Positions 11,130 to 23,039 of a DNA stretch of 64,000 bases are shown one piece after another. Every line of letters begins with the position of its first letter. The stretch's first letter is position 1. Under the pieces are notes generated by a model that had not been told where the DNA came from, ran no database searches, and saw only the letters and a list, made by a program, of their open reading frames with translations. The position numbers and the translations under genes were made by a program. Source of the stretch: Forficula auricularia (taxonomy: Eukaryota; Arthropoda; Insecta; Dermaptera; Forficulidae); NCBI GenBank assembly GCA_024734495.1, contig JALMQS010000088.1:2046001-2110000 (forward strand), read 5' to 3'.

Positions 11130-12933
11130 AAAACCATTTATACCAAATGAAAATAATTTCTATATTATATAGGTACCAATAATTTTTTTTTTGAATTAAT
11201 TGATATTTTTCATCAGAGAAAATGAATAAATTCAAAATATTCGAGAAACATTTTTCTTTGCAAACTGATCCGCCAACTCGTCTCAACTTGTCCATACGTG
11301 TCTCGACTCGTTTGAAATAGTCTCGAATTTTCATAAATTAAAATTCTATTAAATATTTGTAATTGGAAATAAGCTAAACGGGCAATTCTAGAACAATTGA
11401 GTACTGTTACTAGCTAATGGTTGACTTCTTGACCAAATTGACTTTATTTATATTACTTAGCTGACGCCCGGGCCTTTTGGCCCGGCTGTCACCTAGCTCC
11501 CTGGTGAAGCTGTCTCCGTTTTATGGTTTAAAATTTATATAGATAATAGCTGACCACGCGTTGCTGTGATTAACTCTTATGCTTCACGCCTAAACCACTG
11601 GACGTATCGATACTATTTTCGCAACATATGTCCGTTTGGTATATCTAAATTTTGGGCCAGGTTTATAATTACTGTTCCCTTAAACAAAAATAATATTGAC
11701 AGTTGAAATATTTCCAAAAAGCTATTATCGGCCATCTTGTTTGTTACCCCCAGAGAGGCGCTGGCGTTGTTTCCTCGAAGAATTTTTTACATGCCACAGG
11801 TGTGATATCTATAAAAACACTCGTGTATTTGAATGGAATGTTGTTTGAAAATTTCAAAAAACTCTCTCGGAGATCCTTCAACGTATCACTTAAGCTTAAC
11901 AGTACATTTTGTTTATATAGATTAAAAAACAAAAATATCCTTCGATGGCATCTTTTAATTATTGCGCGTGTTTACAGTTTATTTGCTAATAAAGTTAGAA
12001 GAGAGAGGAAAACATTATATTACCCTCTCTTTCCAACTATGATTGGGATTTTATATGAATATCCAGAGTAATCACTATATTGCTATACATGTATCTAGAA
12101 TCTTCCTCCCTAAATTTACACTTTGCTATCTGGGTATCAATAACATTTCGATTTGATAGGAAATATACATTTACATTGCCGCAAGATAAGAAAAAAGGCG
12201 GAAGCAGACCTTCACCGATGACCGGATGGAAAAATACGGCCATAAATTCATAAGATAAGAAAAAATATAGAGGTTCCGACATGTGAAACATTATAACTTA
12301 ATTTTAAATAATAACTAGAGATAAAAACAAAAAATTGAATTATAATATCAGCAGCTACAATCTTTAGATCAATATTATAAACAACATCTAATCGAAATTG
12401 AATCAGTCATTTTGTAAAAAGATCAACACCAGTTTATTTGGATTGGAGATGACCTCTTTTCAAAATGACCGATTCAATTAAATCTTCATACAAATAAATC
12501 CTGCATCAGATGCGTTCAATGAAACTTCCATCGACTGATTCGCACTCTTTCAGTGGCGCAGAGAGAAATTGAGGCCCTATAATAGAAATAATTGGTCCCC
12601 ATGCCTTTGTTAATTAAATTTAAAAAATGTAAATAAATACACTTTTTCACATTTACACACAATAATAAGTAAAAGTAAAACTTGATGATTTATTTGAAAA
12701 CATGATAAATATAGAGACTATATTTTTAATCAAACAATGTTGGAACCCTCAAAATCTCAGGGCACTTTGATTATTCTTGATATGTGGTAGCTACCCACTG
12801 GGTAGCCTGTTTAATTTGTATTTAGCCGGGTCAGCCTTTTGAAACGAAAAGAAAACCCTCCTATGTTTTCTGTCATATTATGATGGTGAGTTTAAATACA
12901 TAATCAGCAATGTAAATTACTGGGTACTATACA
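11130..12933. other. No gene recognised; two GC-rich repeat remnants
   Basis: At 11461-11490 a GC hairpin is formed by GCCCGGGCC and GGCCCGGC around TTTT; a second block, TAGCTGACC..GCGTTGCTGTG, follows near 11548. Both look like pieces of a dispersed repeat. The 122-codon ORF at 11703-12071 shows no domain, has no splice or start context that stands out, and is probably chance. GGTAGCTACCCACTGGGTAG at 12785 is a small hairpin. Confidence 0.4.
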
Positions 12934-13173
12934 TTGGCGTAGTAAGGGAGTTCTCCTAGAGGGGGGGGCAGCCGGCCAACTGATTAGCCACCACAAGGTT
13001 GGTTTCAATTTCGGTAATCCGATTAGAGATCAACTAATTTTTTAGTAGAATTGGCAAATTTTGGAAGTAACGAAATAATTTAATGAGAAATGCATAAGTT
13101 AAGTGGTGCCTCGTAATAATGGAGTTTCGATTTTTCTAGGGGGCATCACCCCCTTCCCCCTAACTACGCCCAT
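12934..13173. mobile_element. Non-autonomous DNA transposon, TGGCGTAGT inverted ends, copy 1
   Basis: The left end TTGGCGTAGTAAGGG and the right end CCCTAACTACGCCCA are inverted repeats, with a G-rich tract inside the left end and a C-rich tract inside the right. The body contains GCAGCCGG, TTTCGGTAATCCGATTAG and AATAATGGAGTTTCGATT. A second copy at 21613-22138 is interrupted by a hAT element. The target duplication is unclear. Confidence 0.75.
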
Positions 13174-13532
13174 GGTACTTTGGGAGATAAAATGCTCAAG
13201 AATATATTTAAAAAATAAAGTACAAAACAATAGCTTAACTTTAACCCGAAAAAATTTCTTGTTTCTGATTCCTTCATAAATGTTGATAATAAATATATCC
13301 TTAATATTTCTATTTGAAAAACTACCGGTAAGTATCTACCATTCTGAGTTTATTTTATCTAGTGATTTTTTAAAGAAGGTTTGGATATACTTATTGTTAC
13401 TATTTATGAATAAATCGTATGTTTCCTATATTTGATTCAATCGCGAATCGAATGCAGGTGATTTTTGTCAAATATTAACTGAAAATAATATCTGAACTTA
13501 TATATTTCTAACTTGAAATAATGAAGTTAAAT

Positions 13533-13821
13533 AAATTAATAATTTTCTCATTAATATATTAAAGAATAATTAACAAATTAACGAGAATTGTTTTGACCAC
13601 GCTTTTTAACAAGATATATATCGCGAGTCTACTGCTGGTTGAAGCTATTGGAGTCCGCTGAGTCTTAAGTCTGGACCAGAGAGAATGAAAAAAATATGAT
13701 CCATTTAGCTATAATCCAACGTCATTTTGCGTTTAGCCTGCATGACACTTGGATGGATCACAACAATTCTCGTTAATATGTTAATTATTCTTTAATATAT
13801 TAATGAGAAAATTATTAATTT
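13533..13821. mobile_element. MITE with ~60-bp inverted ends
   Basis: Bases 13533-13594 and 13761-13821 are inverted copies (ATTAATAATTTTCTCATTAA, then ACGAGAATTGTT). The 165-bp interior contains TGGAGTCCGCTGAGTCTTAA and shows no ORF. Flanks are too AT-rich to call a target duplication. Confidence 0.8.
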
Positions 13822-13958
13822 ATTTATGAATTAGTCGTTTCCAATATTAATTTAATTATTTATATTTAATATGAAAATTTGAGTGTCTTATCTTTTTTAA
13901 AAAGGATGGAATTTTTTTTCAAAAAAAGAACAACTTCCGGGTTTCATTCCTGTATTTT

Positions 13959-14172
13959 AATTATATGAGAATTCATATAAGGACAATTTTATCAAAAGAT
14001 CTTAGTAGATTATTATGTATAATATTGCATGTCAGAAGGTTTTGCCCCCACATGAGTTGAACCCGAGCGCTAACTTGCTATCCGGGCAGTTAATAGCCCA
14101 ACTCTAAAGACGAATTTCTAATAATTCTAAGATCTTTGATAAAATTGTCGTTATAGAAATTCCCATATAATT
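13959..14172 (-). mobile_element. MITE with a tRNA-like interior
   Basis: The arms 13959-14009 and 14125-14172 pair through GACAATTTTATCAAA and AGATCTTAG. On the minus strand the interior (14106-14036) reads GTCTTTAGAGTTGGGCTAT, then TAACT closing with AGTTA as an anticodon-like stem, then CGGGTTCAACTCATG, which resembles a tRNA T-arm and B box. The A box is poor. This is a tRNA-derived segment captured or used as an internal promoter, not a working tRNA. Confidence 0.5.
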
Positions 14173-14177
14173 AATTA

Positions 14178-15049
14178 TTTATATTTATATTTTCTAAGCA
14201 GCCAGAAATATTATAACTTTAAGGAAAAGATTCATAAATAAATAATTTCATTGAAAATGTGAACACTTTTAATATTCGGTATGCTTTGCACAAATTTTAG
14301 TAATTTGGAAAATTGTATGTCACCAAACAGTTTGAGCTAGAAAATTGAGAGCTTATGCAAAGAGACAATGTATAAAATAATTCAAATTTCAACTCATTAT
14401 CTGCAACGATTTAGAAGCTCTTTTTAAATTTTTCAGCCGAAAGTTTTGCATATTATGAGATAAATAAACTCTAGAATCATGGCTAAAAAAATTTTGTATT
14501 TCTCGGATATATTCATTAAAATGGAGTATTTTTGTCATTTTCAATATTCAATTTTAAAAATTTTTTAAATTTATATTATCATAGGTGGTAGTGATATATG
14601 TAGATAAATAGAGTAAAATAAATATGCCACAAATCATGTTTTTTATTATTTTTTTTCAAGTTCAAGTAAATTAATATCATACGACTTTAGTTAATATTTG
14701 AGAGAAAAGAGAATCCATTTAAATTGATATCTTCTGTGTTATTAAATTAAATGAATAACAGGATGAAATCTTAAAATTGAATTTTTTACCTCAATGTTAA
14801 TACAAATATGGACGACATGATCGACAATATGTCAAAAAATTCAATTTTGATATTTGGGAAAATATTCCACACCATTAAATTTATTTTAGTAAACATTCAT
14901 ATTAGCCAGGTTATTTGAGTTCTCATGATGTCCTACAACCCTGCGTTACTATTGGAGATAGAGGGTGGCATCCACCACTATTCATCTAGTTAAATGCAAA
15001 ATCTTCAATATCAGGCGATTTCCCTTTAGATTAAATCAAACTACTTAAC
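14178..15049. other. No gene recognised
   Basis: AT-rich with no long ORF, tandem array or inverted repeat. Confidence 0.4.
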
Positions 15050-15051
15050 TA

Positions 15052-15170
15052 CCCAGATAGCACACTCGCTCTAGAAGAAGCCTTATTCAGCTATTATTGT
15101 CTTTAAGATGTCTAGAAGAAGATCTCCTAGCGTCTAGAAAACATATTCTAGACCAAGTGTGCTAACAGGG
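15052..15170. mobile_element. Tc1/mariner-like MITE with TA duplication
   Basis: The ends CCCAGATAGCACACT and AGTGTGCTAACAGGG are inverted and flanked by TA on both sides (15050-15051 and 15171-15172). The inside has repeated TCTAGAAGA/TCTAGAA blocks. A half copy starts at 41020. At 119 bp it has no coding capacity. Confidence 0.8.
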
Positions 15171-15172
15171 TA

Positions 15173-15934
15173 AATTTGTTCAAAATGACTTACTTATATA
15201 AATTATATAAGTAAAAATAAATTATTTCATGTCTTAAAAAATTATATCATTAAACATAAAAAATAATTTTAAAACATTCCAAGAGGATATGTTTAAAATT
15301 TCTGAAGGAACCTCGAATGAATAGATTTTAGGTAGAGTCGGATCTTCTTTGTTTCAGCTCAGCTAATCAAAATTCAATTTCTATTTGTTTTCAGCTCCAT
15401 TTTCAAGTATATACATTGGTTTCTAATTGTCCACTAAAAAGTTGCAGCTTGAGTTTGTCGACCACAACCAGAATCATGATGAGTTCTCACCCTATCCTCT
15501 GTTTGTTTGCTTATTCACTAATTCACTAGGCTTTATTGTCATTTCAATATGATCCGGGTTTATTTTTTCGTTTTAATCACTTTTATTACCAAGTGGAAGA
15601 CTTTAATAAACGCCTTGAGCCAACAAGAAGGGAACATTTGTGGATTTTTTGCTATATCTCCACAACCAGAAATGCAGAAATGGAAAATAACATTTGTTTT
15701 ATTCATACTCCAAACGTGAACTAAACCGTCTAGCACCATTTATATATATTCGTCACGAAAAGACATTGAATTACAAAAAAGAATTCTACCATCACAAATA
15801 ATATCGTAGTTGAAATTTGGAGATAATAGCAATCTACAGGACGGATATACGTGTAGGCCCTATTTTACTTTTGTGAATCATCTACTGTGGCCCATGACAT
15901 ATTTAATATCAATTAGAATTTTAAACTATACTAA
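15173..15934. other. No gene recognised
   Basis: AT-rich. The 62-codon ORF at 15536-15724 has no recognisable similarity and no supporting context. Confidence 0.4.
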
Positions 15935-16640
15935 TTTTTTTTATGATAATGATGAGAGAAGGAGTTACACCAAAAGGTGCAACCCCTAAAGGCCTGGGTT
16001 GGCCCCTCCATCGTGAAAAGAAGAAGAAAGAATTTTATGGGCTGGGCGGGGATCGAAGGTATCTGTGGATACGGGCCTTAAATAGCTGAAGGTTATAAGT
16101 CGCGGGAAAGATGGTGGCAGGGAGCGAGTTCCAGTCTCTGGAGGTCATAGGGATAAAAGAGTTGGCGAAAGCGCTTGTTCGACTTTTATCCAATTTGACA
16201 GCGAAAGGGTGCTGAGCGTTAGAAAACTGCGTGTTTCTCATAAAGAGGGCATTAGGGGATAAGTGATTTCAGCTCGACTGAACAGACACCGTGATAGTAT
16301 CTGTAGTACAGGGAAAGGGGCAGAAACGGTTCTTCGGTGAGCCAGGGAGTCGAGTGAGTTGGTTAGAGCCGGGTCTCCTATTAGCTTAATTGCTCGCTTC
16401 TGAATTGTATCCAGTGTAGCAAGAGAATGCTTGGATGCACCCCTCCACAGATGAGAGCCATATTCGAGACAGGGACGAATTTGAGCCTTATACAGTATAA
16501 GAAGTTGACTGGGAGTATAACAGCGTCTAGACCTAAATAGGAGACCAAGCTTGCGCGCTGCAGCTTTAGCAGTGGTTGAGATATGGTCATTCCATGAAAG
16601 GTCAGACCCTAGAGTTACGCCTAGCATTGAAATTTTAAAT
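15935..16640 (-). mobile_element. 5'-truncated Jockey-like LINE, C-terminus of ORF2 and 3' UTR
   Basis: On the minus strand: VTLGSDLSWNDHIS, LLFRSRRCYTPSQLLILYKA, QIRPCLEYGSHLWRG, LDTIQKRAIKLIGDPALTNS, LDSLAHRRT. A one-base frameshift near 16310 moves the ORF; it resumes at 16241 with RNTQFSNAQHPFAVKLDK, SFIPMTSRDWNSLPATIFP and ends in a stop at 16035. The 3' UTR contains CCAACCCAGGCCTTTAGGGG and ends ATTATCATAAAAAAAATT. It belongs to the same subfamily as 56221-56830. Only sequence downstream of the RT catalytic core is present, and the frameshift shows decay. Confidence 0.85.
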
Positions 16641-17020
16641 GTTAATAACATTGTGAAATTTTATTTTCTATATTTACATAGTAGAGAGCCAGGTTTGCAA
16701 TAATAATAAAAAAAATATGTGAGCCTCATCCACATAAGCTCACGAGGGAAATGAAAATTCTGTAGCCATATATGTTGTTTGTATATAAAAAGGCCAAAAA
16801 TTTTATCCCTCTCAAAAAATCACACTCCATAAATACTGTCTATTATTCATAATTGGATAAATCAATTATTTCATTGATATATTAAATATATTATTGAAAA
16901 TCAAAACTTGTATAATAAGTTGAGAATAATTTAAATAACGCTATATGAAATTAATATTTTTAAAAAACTTTAACATTAATAAAAATAAATGAATAACTAT
17001 ACTTTATGATTAATAGCAAT
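16641..17020. other. No gene recognised
   Basis: AT-rich spacer between two LINE fragments, with no features seen. Confidence 0.4.
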
Positions 17021-17038
17021 TTTTTAGGGATTTTGGAT

Positions 17039-17330
17039 TTAAATATTTTCATTTCTGGTTTTTGGCCGAAGGCGCAACGTCTCACAACTGACTCCAGACA
17101 CGCCGAAAAAGAGGCCCGGGGAGATGAGGTCTCCCTGTCTTACGCCTTTCTCTATTACTTCAATATTACGGTGGATGGGTTTGAATTTTGTCGTGCAATT
17201 AGAGTAGCATTCGGAAAAAAGATCGACGTAATCGTCCTCTATATCTTGATCTTTTAAGGCTCTCCATAGGAAATTGTGCTCGATGGTATCAAAGGCCTTT
17301 TTAAAATCAATGAAGGTAAGAATCAATGGA
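17039..17330 (-). mobile_element. Reverse transcriptase fragment of an RTE-like LINE
   Basis: The minus strand encodes LTFIDFKKAFDTIEHNFLWR, ALKDQDIEDDYVDLF, YSNCTTKFKPIHRNIEV, and KGVRQGDLISPGLF. FIDFKKAFD is RT motif A with its catalytic aspartate, and the GVRQGDLISP block is RT motif B. Spacing and the YSNCTT block resemble the RTE clade rather than the Jockey-like LINE next door. The catalytic YADD motif C and everything downstream are missing, and both ends are abrupt, so this is a dead internal fragment of about 97 codons. Confidence 0.8.
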
Positions 17331-17365
17331 AATTGATATTCGTGCGACACGTAATAAAATGACAA

Positions 17366-18554
17366 AATATATATAGTGCAATACGAGTCATTAACTATTT
17401 CTTTCTATGAAATTCATTATTTATACTTGGTTATCAATAGATTTATTGGGAAATTAGCTAACGCAGGCAACGGGTTGGACAGGCCTGCTCTACAGGTATG
17501 GAATTTCGTAAAAACAAGTAGTTTGTATTTATCCAATATCTTATTTCAATAGGCATAAGATAAAAGTTATAATTTGAAATAATTGTTCACCAGAGCAGAG
17601 ATACCTCTTTCACACTTATCTTAAACCCTTTCTTTAAATTGAGGTACTAGCCGGGATGGAGATAAAAATATTTAGAATATTTTAGAACAATACGCAGAAA
17701 GATTAAATAAAGCACATAAGTGTATAAAAATAAATAATAACTCTATGTTTAAGCTAATGTTGTTGAAGAAGAGCAACAAAATAGAACACGATTTTCAAAC
17801 ATTGCGAAAAGTGCATGAACATTTTAATTGCTAAAGTTGTTTTTATAACTTTCTTGTTTCAATCCTAAGATGTTTTGTTTAACAAGATGATGTTCTACAT
17901 TCATAGGCAAAGAAGAAGAAATGAAGGAAGGTAAGTTTAATTTACCATGCAAACTTATTGATTCTAGCTTAATTCGAAGTGGAAGCATTCACGTGATTCT
18001 CCTAATTAAATTTATGACAGAATAATTTCTTCTATTCATTTTCATTGAATTACCTCTAATATAATATACCAAGTTTCTCGTTTACCTCACACTTCTCGAA
18101 ACAATAAACACATTTTATTAAGATTATAGGCTCATTTCTCTTCTTGGTGCTTTAGGCATTCTAATCACGCAAAGGCCCCTAGCAGAATAAGAAATTTGAC
18201 AATATAGTATAAACGAATAAAAAAAAATTCTGGTGTGTTAAGACCACACGACAGAAGTGATAACTTTTATGGCATTTATAATTTTACGGCTAAATCGAAA
18301 AATAGAGATCCTTAATTCAAAACTCTGAATAAAAAAACTAAAAAAAAAACTAAACATTAAATATAATAATATGATATTTAAAAATAACATAACATAAATA
18401 TATATTTAACAACCCCCAAAAAATAATTAAAAGTTTAATTAAAATTTTTTTTTATAAAATATTAATTTTAATCATTTTATTATTTTTTGAAAAGGAATAA
18501 TTAAAATATTTTCTGACAATGATTGAACTGGCACTAGATCACAGCTCAATCGTG
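17366..18554. other. No gene recognised
   Basis: AT-rich, low-complexity tracts at 18210-18500. Nothing coding. Confidence 0.4.
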
Positions 18555-18800
18555 ACCTGTGACGTGACGTGATTCCTGACGGCTCATTCCCATTTACTGC
18601 CCATGAAAATAAAATGTACATGAGCGCCTAAATTCAAATATAAGATATTAGTTTGAGCTTAGAGTTAATGTTGCATCGCCATCTTTGGCTTGAATTGGTA
18701 CCAACCGTGACGCGTGATGCGTAACATGTGATTCGTGGCGCGTGAGGGCTCAATCCAATTTACTGCCAAGTAAAATAAAAAGTGTGAAAGGCGCGCCAAA
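18555..18800. repeat. Two diverged direct copies of a GACGTGAT..TTTACTGCC unit
   Basis: Bases 18555-18635 and 18700-18797 share GTGACG.GTGAT, a GGCTCAAT/GGCTCATT block, CCAATTTACTGCC and AAAATAAAA..GTG..GCGCC. Each is GC-richer than the surroundings. Function unknown. Confidence 0.55.
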
Positions 18801-19740
18801 AAAAGTTATCCCTTCAAAAAAAATAATAATGATAAATATAAAATTCGGAAAAGATGATTTTCCTAATTTATTGATTAAAAGAAAATTTTTCTTTTCTTCG
18901 AATAATCCCAAAAGTTCGCTAATTAAGCTTTGAATTTGAAAGTAGTTTGTTAAAAAATAAATTAATAATAATAATAATTGCAATTTACATATTAGAGCAT
19001 CGCTTTGTGATGAAAGTTAGGCATCCAGACATCTAAAGCAATTTTTATAAAATATTCTCCTAATGAGAAGAGGGAGAATGATTGAAAGAGAATCATCTCT
19101 CTTTTGAAACCCTCCTTAGAAGCTATGTTATTTTTTATTGGAAATTGGTAGGGTGAAAAAATAAATTTTCCTAAAATGAAACCTTTTGTATTTGATTCGC
19201 GTTTATGTTTAATCAAAAATCACCTCCGATATGTTGTGTTTAAATTAAAATAGTTGATCATGAAGGCGGAGAAATCAATTAGAATAATATTCCAAAATTG
19301 TTGATTATATTCTCTACTGAAAGTCGATTTATTCGATTTATTAATCATGCAAGTTATATCATTATAAAATTAATGAAACATGAATGATTTCGAAATTGAA
19401 TTATTAAGAATGGCTCGTCGATATCCATTAATTTTCAAAATTAACTTTCTGTTGAAAGGGAATATTGAATATATTTCCAATGAAAATATTATTATTGCAT
19501 TAATTAAACTAGCTTGTAAAGTAATCTGAAAAATGTTTCATTGGTATAGTGAAACAGGTGTATATTTTACTTTTAATAATTCCGATCTTTAGAAGCGGAA
19601 ATTCAATAAGCGAAATGAAGTAATGTTACTCTACCATTGCTTGCGCGCTACTACTTATTCAATTTTCTATATAAATTGTTTAATTTTTAATTAGAGGGAA
19701 TAAAATCCTTAAAACTGTATTCTCGTCTACTTTAGTTCCA
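18801..19740. other. No gene recognised
   Basis: AT-rich. Short antisense ORFs at 18750-18983 and 18992-19216 show no recognisable domain and are probably chance. Confidence 0.4.
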
Positions 19741-19782
19741 TGTTGTGATTTTTTTCATATTTCTGAGTCACATAATTGATTA

Positions 19783-20409
19783 CACTGTTCGACAAAAATG
19801 TCTCTCCGTAAACCTAACCGGTAGAGTTTTATACCCTGATTATCATGCAATTTCCCGATATGTTACAACACGTCAGAGTTTTGAGATATTGTCGGATCAA
19901 AACGACGAAAAATGCCATTTTGACCTATTTTCGAATCCCATTAGATATTAAACAGCAATATTTGAAATCAAAATATTTTGTTGACGTATTAGAAAACAGC
20001 TTCCTCTTTGATTTTCAAAATACCACTTGTTTTTAGCTCAATTAGAACTCGAGTTATAACTAAAAAACTAAAACTACATGATTATAAAGGGTAATAAACA
20101 TAGATAAAAACATAAGGTCTTAGTTTTTTAGTTATAACTCGAGTTCTAATTGAGCTAAAAACAAGGGGTAATTTGAAAGTTTTCTATTATGTCAACAAAA
20201 TATTTTGATTTCAAATATTGCTGTTTAATATTTAATGGGACTCAAAAATAGGTCAAAATGGCCTTTTTCGTCATTTTGACCGATAATATCTCAAAACTCT
20301 GATGTGTTGTAAAAAGTTGGGAAATCGCATGATAATCAGCATATAAAACTCTACTGGAATCCATTGTTAGTTTTCGGGGAGAAATTTTTGTTTAATTTTT
20401 GTCGATCAT
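19783..20409. mobile_element. Foldback element with ~290-bp arms
   Basis: Bases 19783-20079 are mirrored by 20125-20409: shared blocks include TTTGAAATCAAAATATTTTG, TAACTCGAGTTCTAATTGAG and ATGATTATCA. The loop is about 45 bp. The two short overlapping ORFs in the left arm are incidental. The arms differ at many sites, so insertion is not recent. Confidence 0.85.
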
Positions 20410-21329
20410 TATTATAGGATAGCGATGGTTCTAAAATGCTAAGAACCTTGAATTTAAATTTTTATTTAGTGAGCTAATACAAATAGTATTAATGTTTTAG
20501 CATAATTAGAAAAGATCTTCCCAAATTATAACTCTAATTAAACAATAACCTGTTTTGAATGAATGACTAAATCAAATGCAAGTGCTTTTGAGTTTTTTCA
20601 TCCCTTCTAATCTGTCATGTTGTTTATTTTGCAGAAATTAGAAGGGAGATACCTGCAGGTTCGATGGGGGTGATATTCTCAAATCTACTTTCAACTTCAG
20701 GGGTTTATTCTACTTTTTAATTTTTAAATTACAGTTAAAAGAGACAAATTCAATAATGTCGAACTAAAGAAAACAGGTAGCGTGACTTGACGTTAGTACC
20801 CAGCAGAGCATTAGATTCATTGCATTATCCAGTTAAGTTCGATTCATTAAAAAAATTTGGTGGTCCTTAAAGAGATCACTTTAACGTGAATTCATTTTTG
20901 CCGTTGGAGATGTTAAGTATCTCTCCATCCACCATGACAGTTGGCAAGTATGACATCATTATCTACCAGGATCTTGTCAGATTTCAACGGTGTCCGTTTC
21001 TTTTTACAATAGGATTCTGCCTAGATTGATAATCAAAACATTTCTCTCTAACTGCAACATTGAAAATTATAAAAAGAATATGTATTAAGAAAACAACCTC
21101 AGTCTCGCACAAACGAAAGAGACCAGAATAAAAGTAAAAAAAGGATTAAAAACAAACTATCATTAATAATTGATATGCAAAGAGAAATCACGAAAAGGCA
21201 ATATTTTTTATATTTTTTGATTAAGAAGAAGTTTCTCATATTTTTTGGTGAATGATATGCATAGCTAACTTCCTATTTGCTAATTAGAGAATATGTCAAA
21301 TCTATTGAAATTTCATATCTGTGCTCAAA
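20410..21329. other. No gene recognised
   Basis: AT-rich spacer. No ORF, array or inverted pair found. Confidence 0.4.
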
Positions 21330-21465
21330 TAGTAGAACTATCAATATAAGTCCTAGGCCCATTGATCGATTTGTACGAAATTTCGCCTATGCACCCTATA
21401 TGACCTTATGAAATTGATAGTGGCAAAAGAGGAGGGGTTCAAAAATAAGAGATAGAGCCAGGTAA
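21330..21465. repeat. Fragment of the copy A/B repeat
   Basis: ATTGATCGATTTGTACGAAA, TTTCGCCTATGCACC and TGAAATTGATAGTGGC match 29660-29770 in copy A and 35130-35220 in copy B, showing that the end of that unit is a dispersed repeat. Confidence 0.7.
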
Positions 21466-21612
21466 ATGATAAAGTCATGTGGATGGCCACATCAGCTTAT
21501 TTTGAATTTATTTTTGGTTGCTGCCCAATATAATTTTTTCATTGTCATTGTCGTTTTATGTTTTTCGACCACAAAATTTAGGTACGTGACTCAAAATGGG
21601 GTGGTCGCGACC

Positions 21613-22138
21613 ATTGAAGTAGTTAGGGAGTTTTGAGGGGAGAGGGGCAGCCGGTCAGGTGATTAGCACCACAAAGCTTTCAATTTCGGTAATCCGATTA
21701 GAGATGACTTTTTAGTAGAATTGACAAATATTGGAAGTAACGAAATAATTTAATGAGAAATACATAAGTGATGCGTCGTAATAATGGAGTTTCGATTGTT
21801 CTAGGCAAGGGCGGATCCAGGGGGCGACCGCCCCCGTCCCCCATAGAGGCCCGTGCCTGGCGGGGAGTGCACGCAGAGGCCAAAAAACGGCGGCCAAATC
21901 GACAGGGAATTTATAACAATTTCTTTCTTTATTTTTTTTTATTTTAATGAACTTAAATATGAGATGTGAAATTTGTAGAAAAAAAAACATTTATTTTTTA
22001 AAAAAATTGTAAAATTGCGATCGCGACACACTTCCGAGATAAAGTAGATCTTATATACATCGGGCACCTTATATACATTCTCCCCCCCCCCCCCGCCCAT
22101 AAAAATTCCTGGATCCGCCCTTGGTTCTAGGGGAAACA
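21613..22138. mobile_element. TGGCGTAGT-family transposon, copy 2, split by a hAT element
   Basis: The left part (21613-21805) follows copy 1 at 12934 closely: AGTAGTTAGGGAG, GCAGCCGG, TTTCGGTAATCCGATTAG and AATAATGGAGTTTCGATT. The hAT insert follows, then GTTCTAGGGGAAAC resumes for a few bases. The right inverted end is lost. Confidence 0.8.
21806..22123. mobile_element. hAT non-autonomous element with 8-bp target duplication
   Basis: The ends CAAGGGCGGATCCAGG and CCTGGATCCGCCCTTG are exact inverted repeats. GTTCTAGG flanks both sides (21798-21805 and 22124-22131), the 8-bp duplication typical of hAT insertion. The 318-bp interior is GC-rich near the left end and has a long C run near the right. 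Antisense ORFs here (for example one with MGDGGGRPLDPPLPR) are read-throughs of the GC-rich end. No transposase. Confidence 0.93.
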
Positions 22139-22146
22139 ATGAGTTT

Positions 22147-22430
22147 GTAAGGAGTATTTATCCAGCTTTCCACTTAAATTTCACTATTAGGTACTGCCTC
22201 CCAGGTAACCACAATATCCTAAGAATATTCTAAGGATATTCTAAGGACATTTGAATCTTCTTAGAATATTCTGAGGATATTGTGTGTTACCTGGGCTAAC
22301 CTACTGAGGTAAACAAATTCATATAAGGACTTTTATTAAAGTATGTACATTTAATTTCCATCAGAATAGTTAATAGGTATGAGAGAAATGTCTAAAATCA
22401 ATAGTTTACGAGTTATGTAAATGGAAATAT
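22147..22430. repeat. Direct repeat, copy 1 of 2
   Basis: TTTATCCA, TTCACTAT, TATAAGGAC.TTTATTA, ATGACTAAAATCAA-type and TAGTTTACGAGTTA blocks recur in order at 22768-22930. Copy 1 is longer because it holds the inserted MITE at 22200-22295. Confidence 0.65.
22200..22295. mobile_element. 96-bp palindromic MITE, CCCAGGTAAC ends
   Basis: CCCAGGTAACCACAATATCC is mirrored by GGATATTGTG, TGTTACCTGGG, with internal AAGAATATTCT palindromes. The related sequence at 22790-22830 lacks it, so that sequence serves as an empty-site comparison. Confidence 0.8.
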
Positions 22431-22767
22431 TTTTCAATAAAAAAATTAAACCCCAAATGAATGGGCCAGGTAATTTTTTGAATCAAAAAATATGAAATTT
22501 GGTTGATGACACGGATTTCAATAAAAATTTTCACATTCACTGTAATAAGGGGCACCCTTTATCTAAAAACCGCTTTAATTTTTGTAAAATAATGTTTACT
22601 TTTCTAAGAAAAAAATATTTAATTTTGAATGTTTAATCCTCTTTAGATATTTAAATATTCATCGAAGTTAATTATATACAATTAACTTTCTTTTAGTAAA
22701 TTAAATTATCAACATGTTTCTTCATTAGAATTTTTTACATGTAGAATATCTAGAGCGTTAGAGCAAT

Positions 22768-22930
22768 ATTTATCCAACTTTTCTCATAAATTTCACCTTT
22801 ACTATCTATAACCCTTTAAGGTACACACATTTTTATAAGGACCTTTATTAGAGAAGTATTAATCTCCAAGAGAAAAGTTCATATAAGTGAAATGACTAAA
22901 ATCAACAGTTTATGAGTTAAAAGATATTTC
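22768..22930. repeat. Direct repeat, copy 2 of 2 (without the MITE)
   Basis: ATTTATCCAACTTTTCTCAT, TTTTATAAGGACCTTTATTA and TGACTAAAATCAACAGTTTA match copy 1 at 22147-22430. Confidence 0.65.
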
Positions 22931-23039
22931 AATATTGTAGAGTGAATTAACTTGAGTCAATCACAAATAATGTGTCTCTTCTGATTGCGCCATATCCTCT
23001 CGATATAATAGTCTAAAAGAATTATAAATGAAAAAGAAA

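Noticed and set aside
11703..12071. 122-codon ORF as a gene
   Set aside because: No recognisable domain, AT-rich composition like the flanks, and overlapping ORFs on the other strand.
21698..21990. Antisense ORFs as small proteins
   Set aside because: They cross the border of a hAT element with an 8-bp duplication, so they are read-through of transposon ends.
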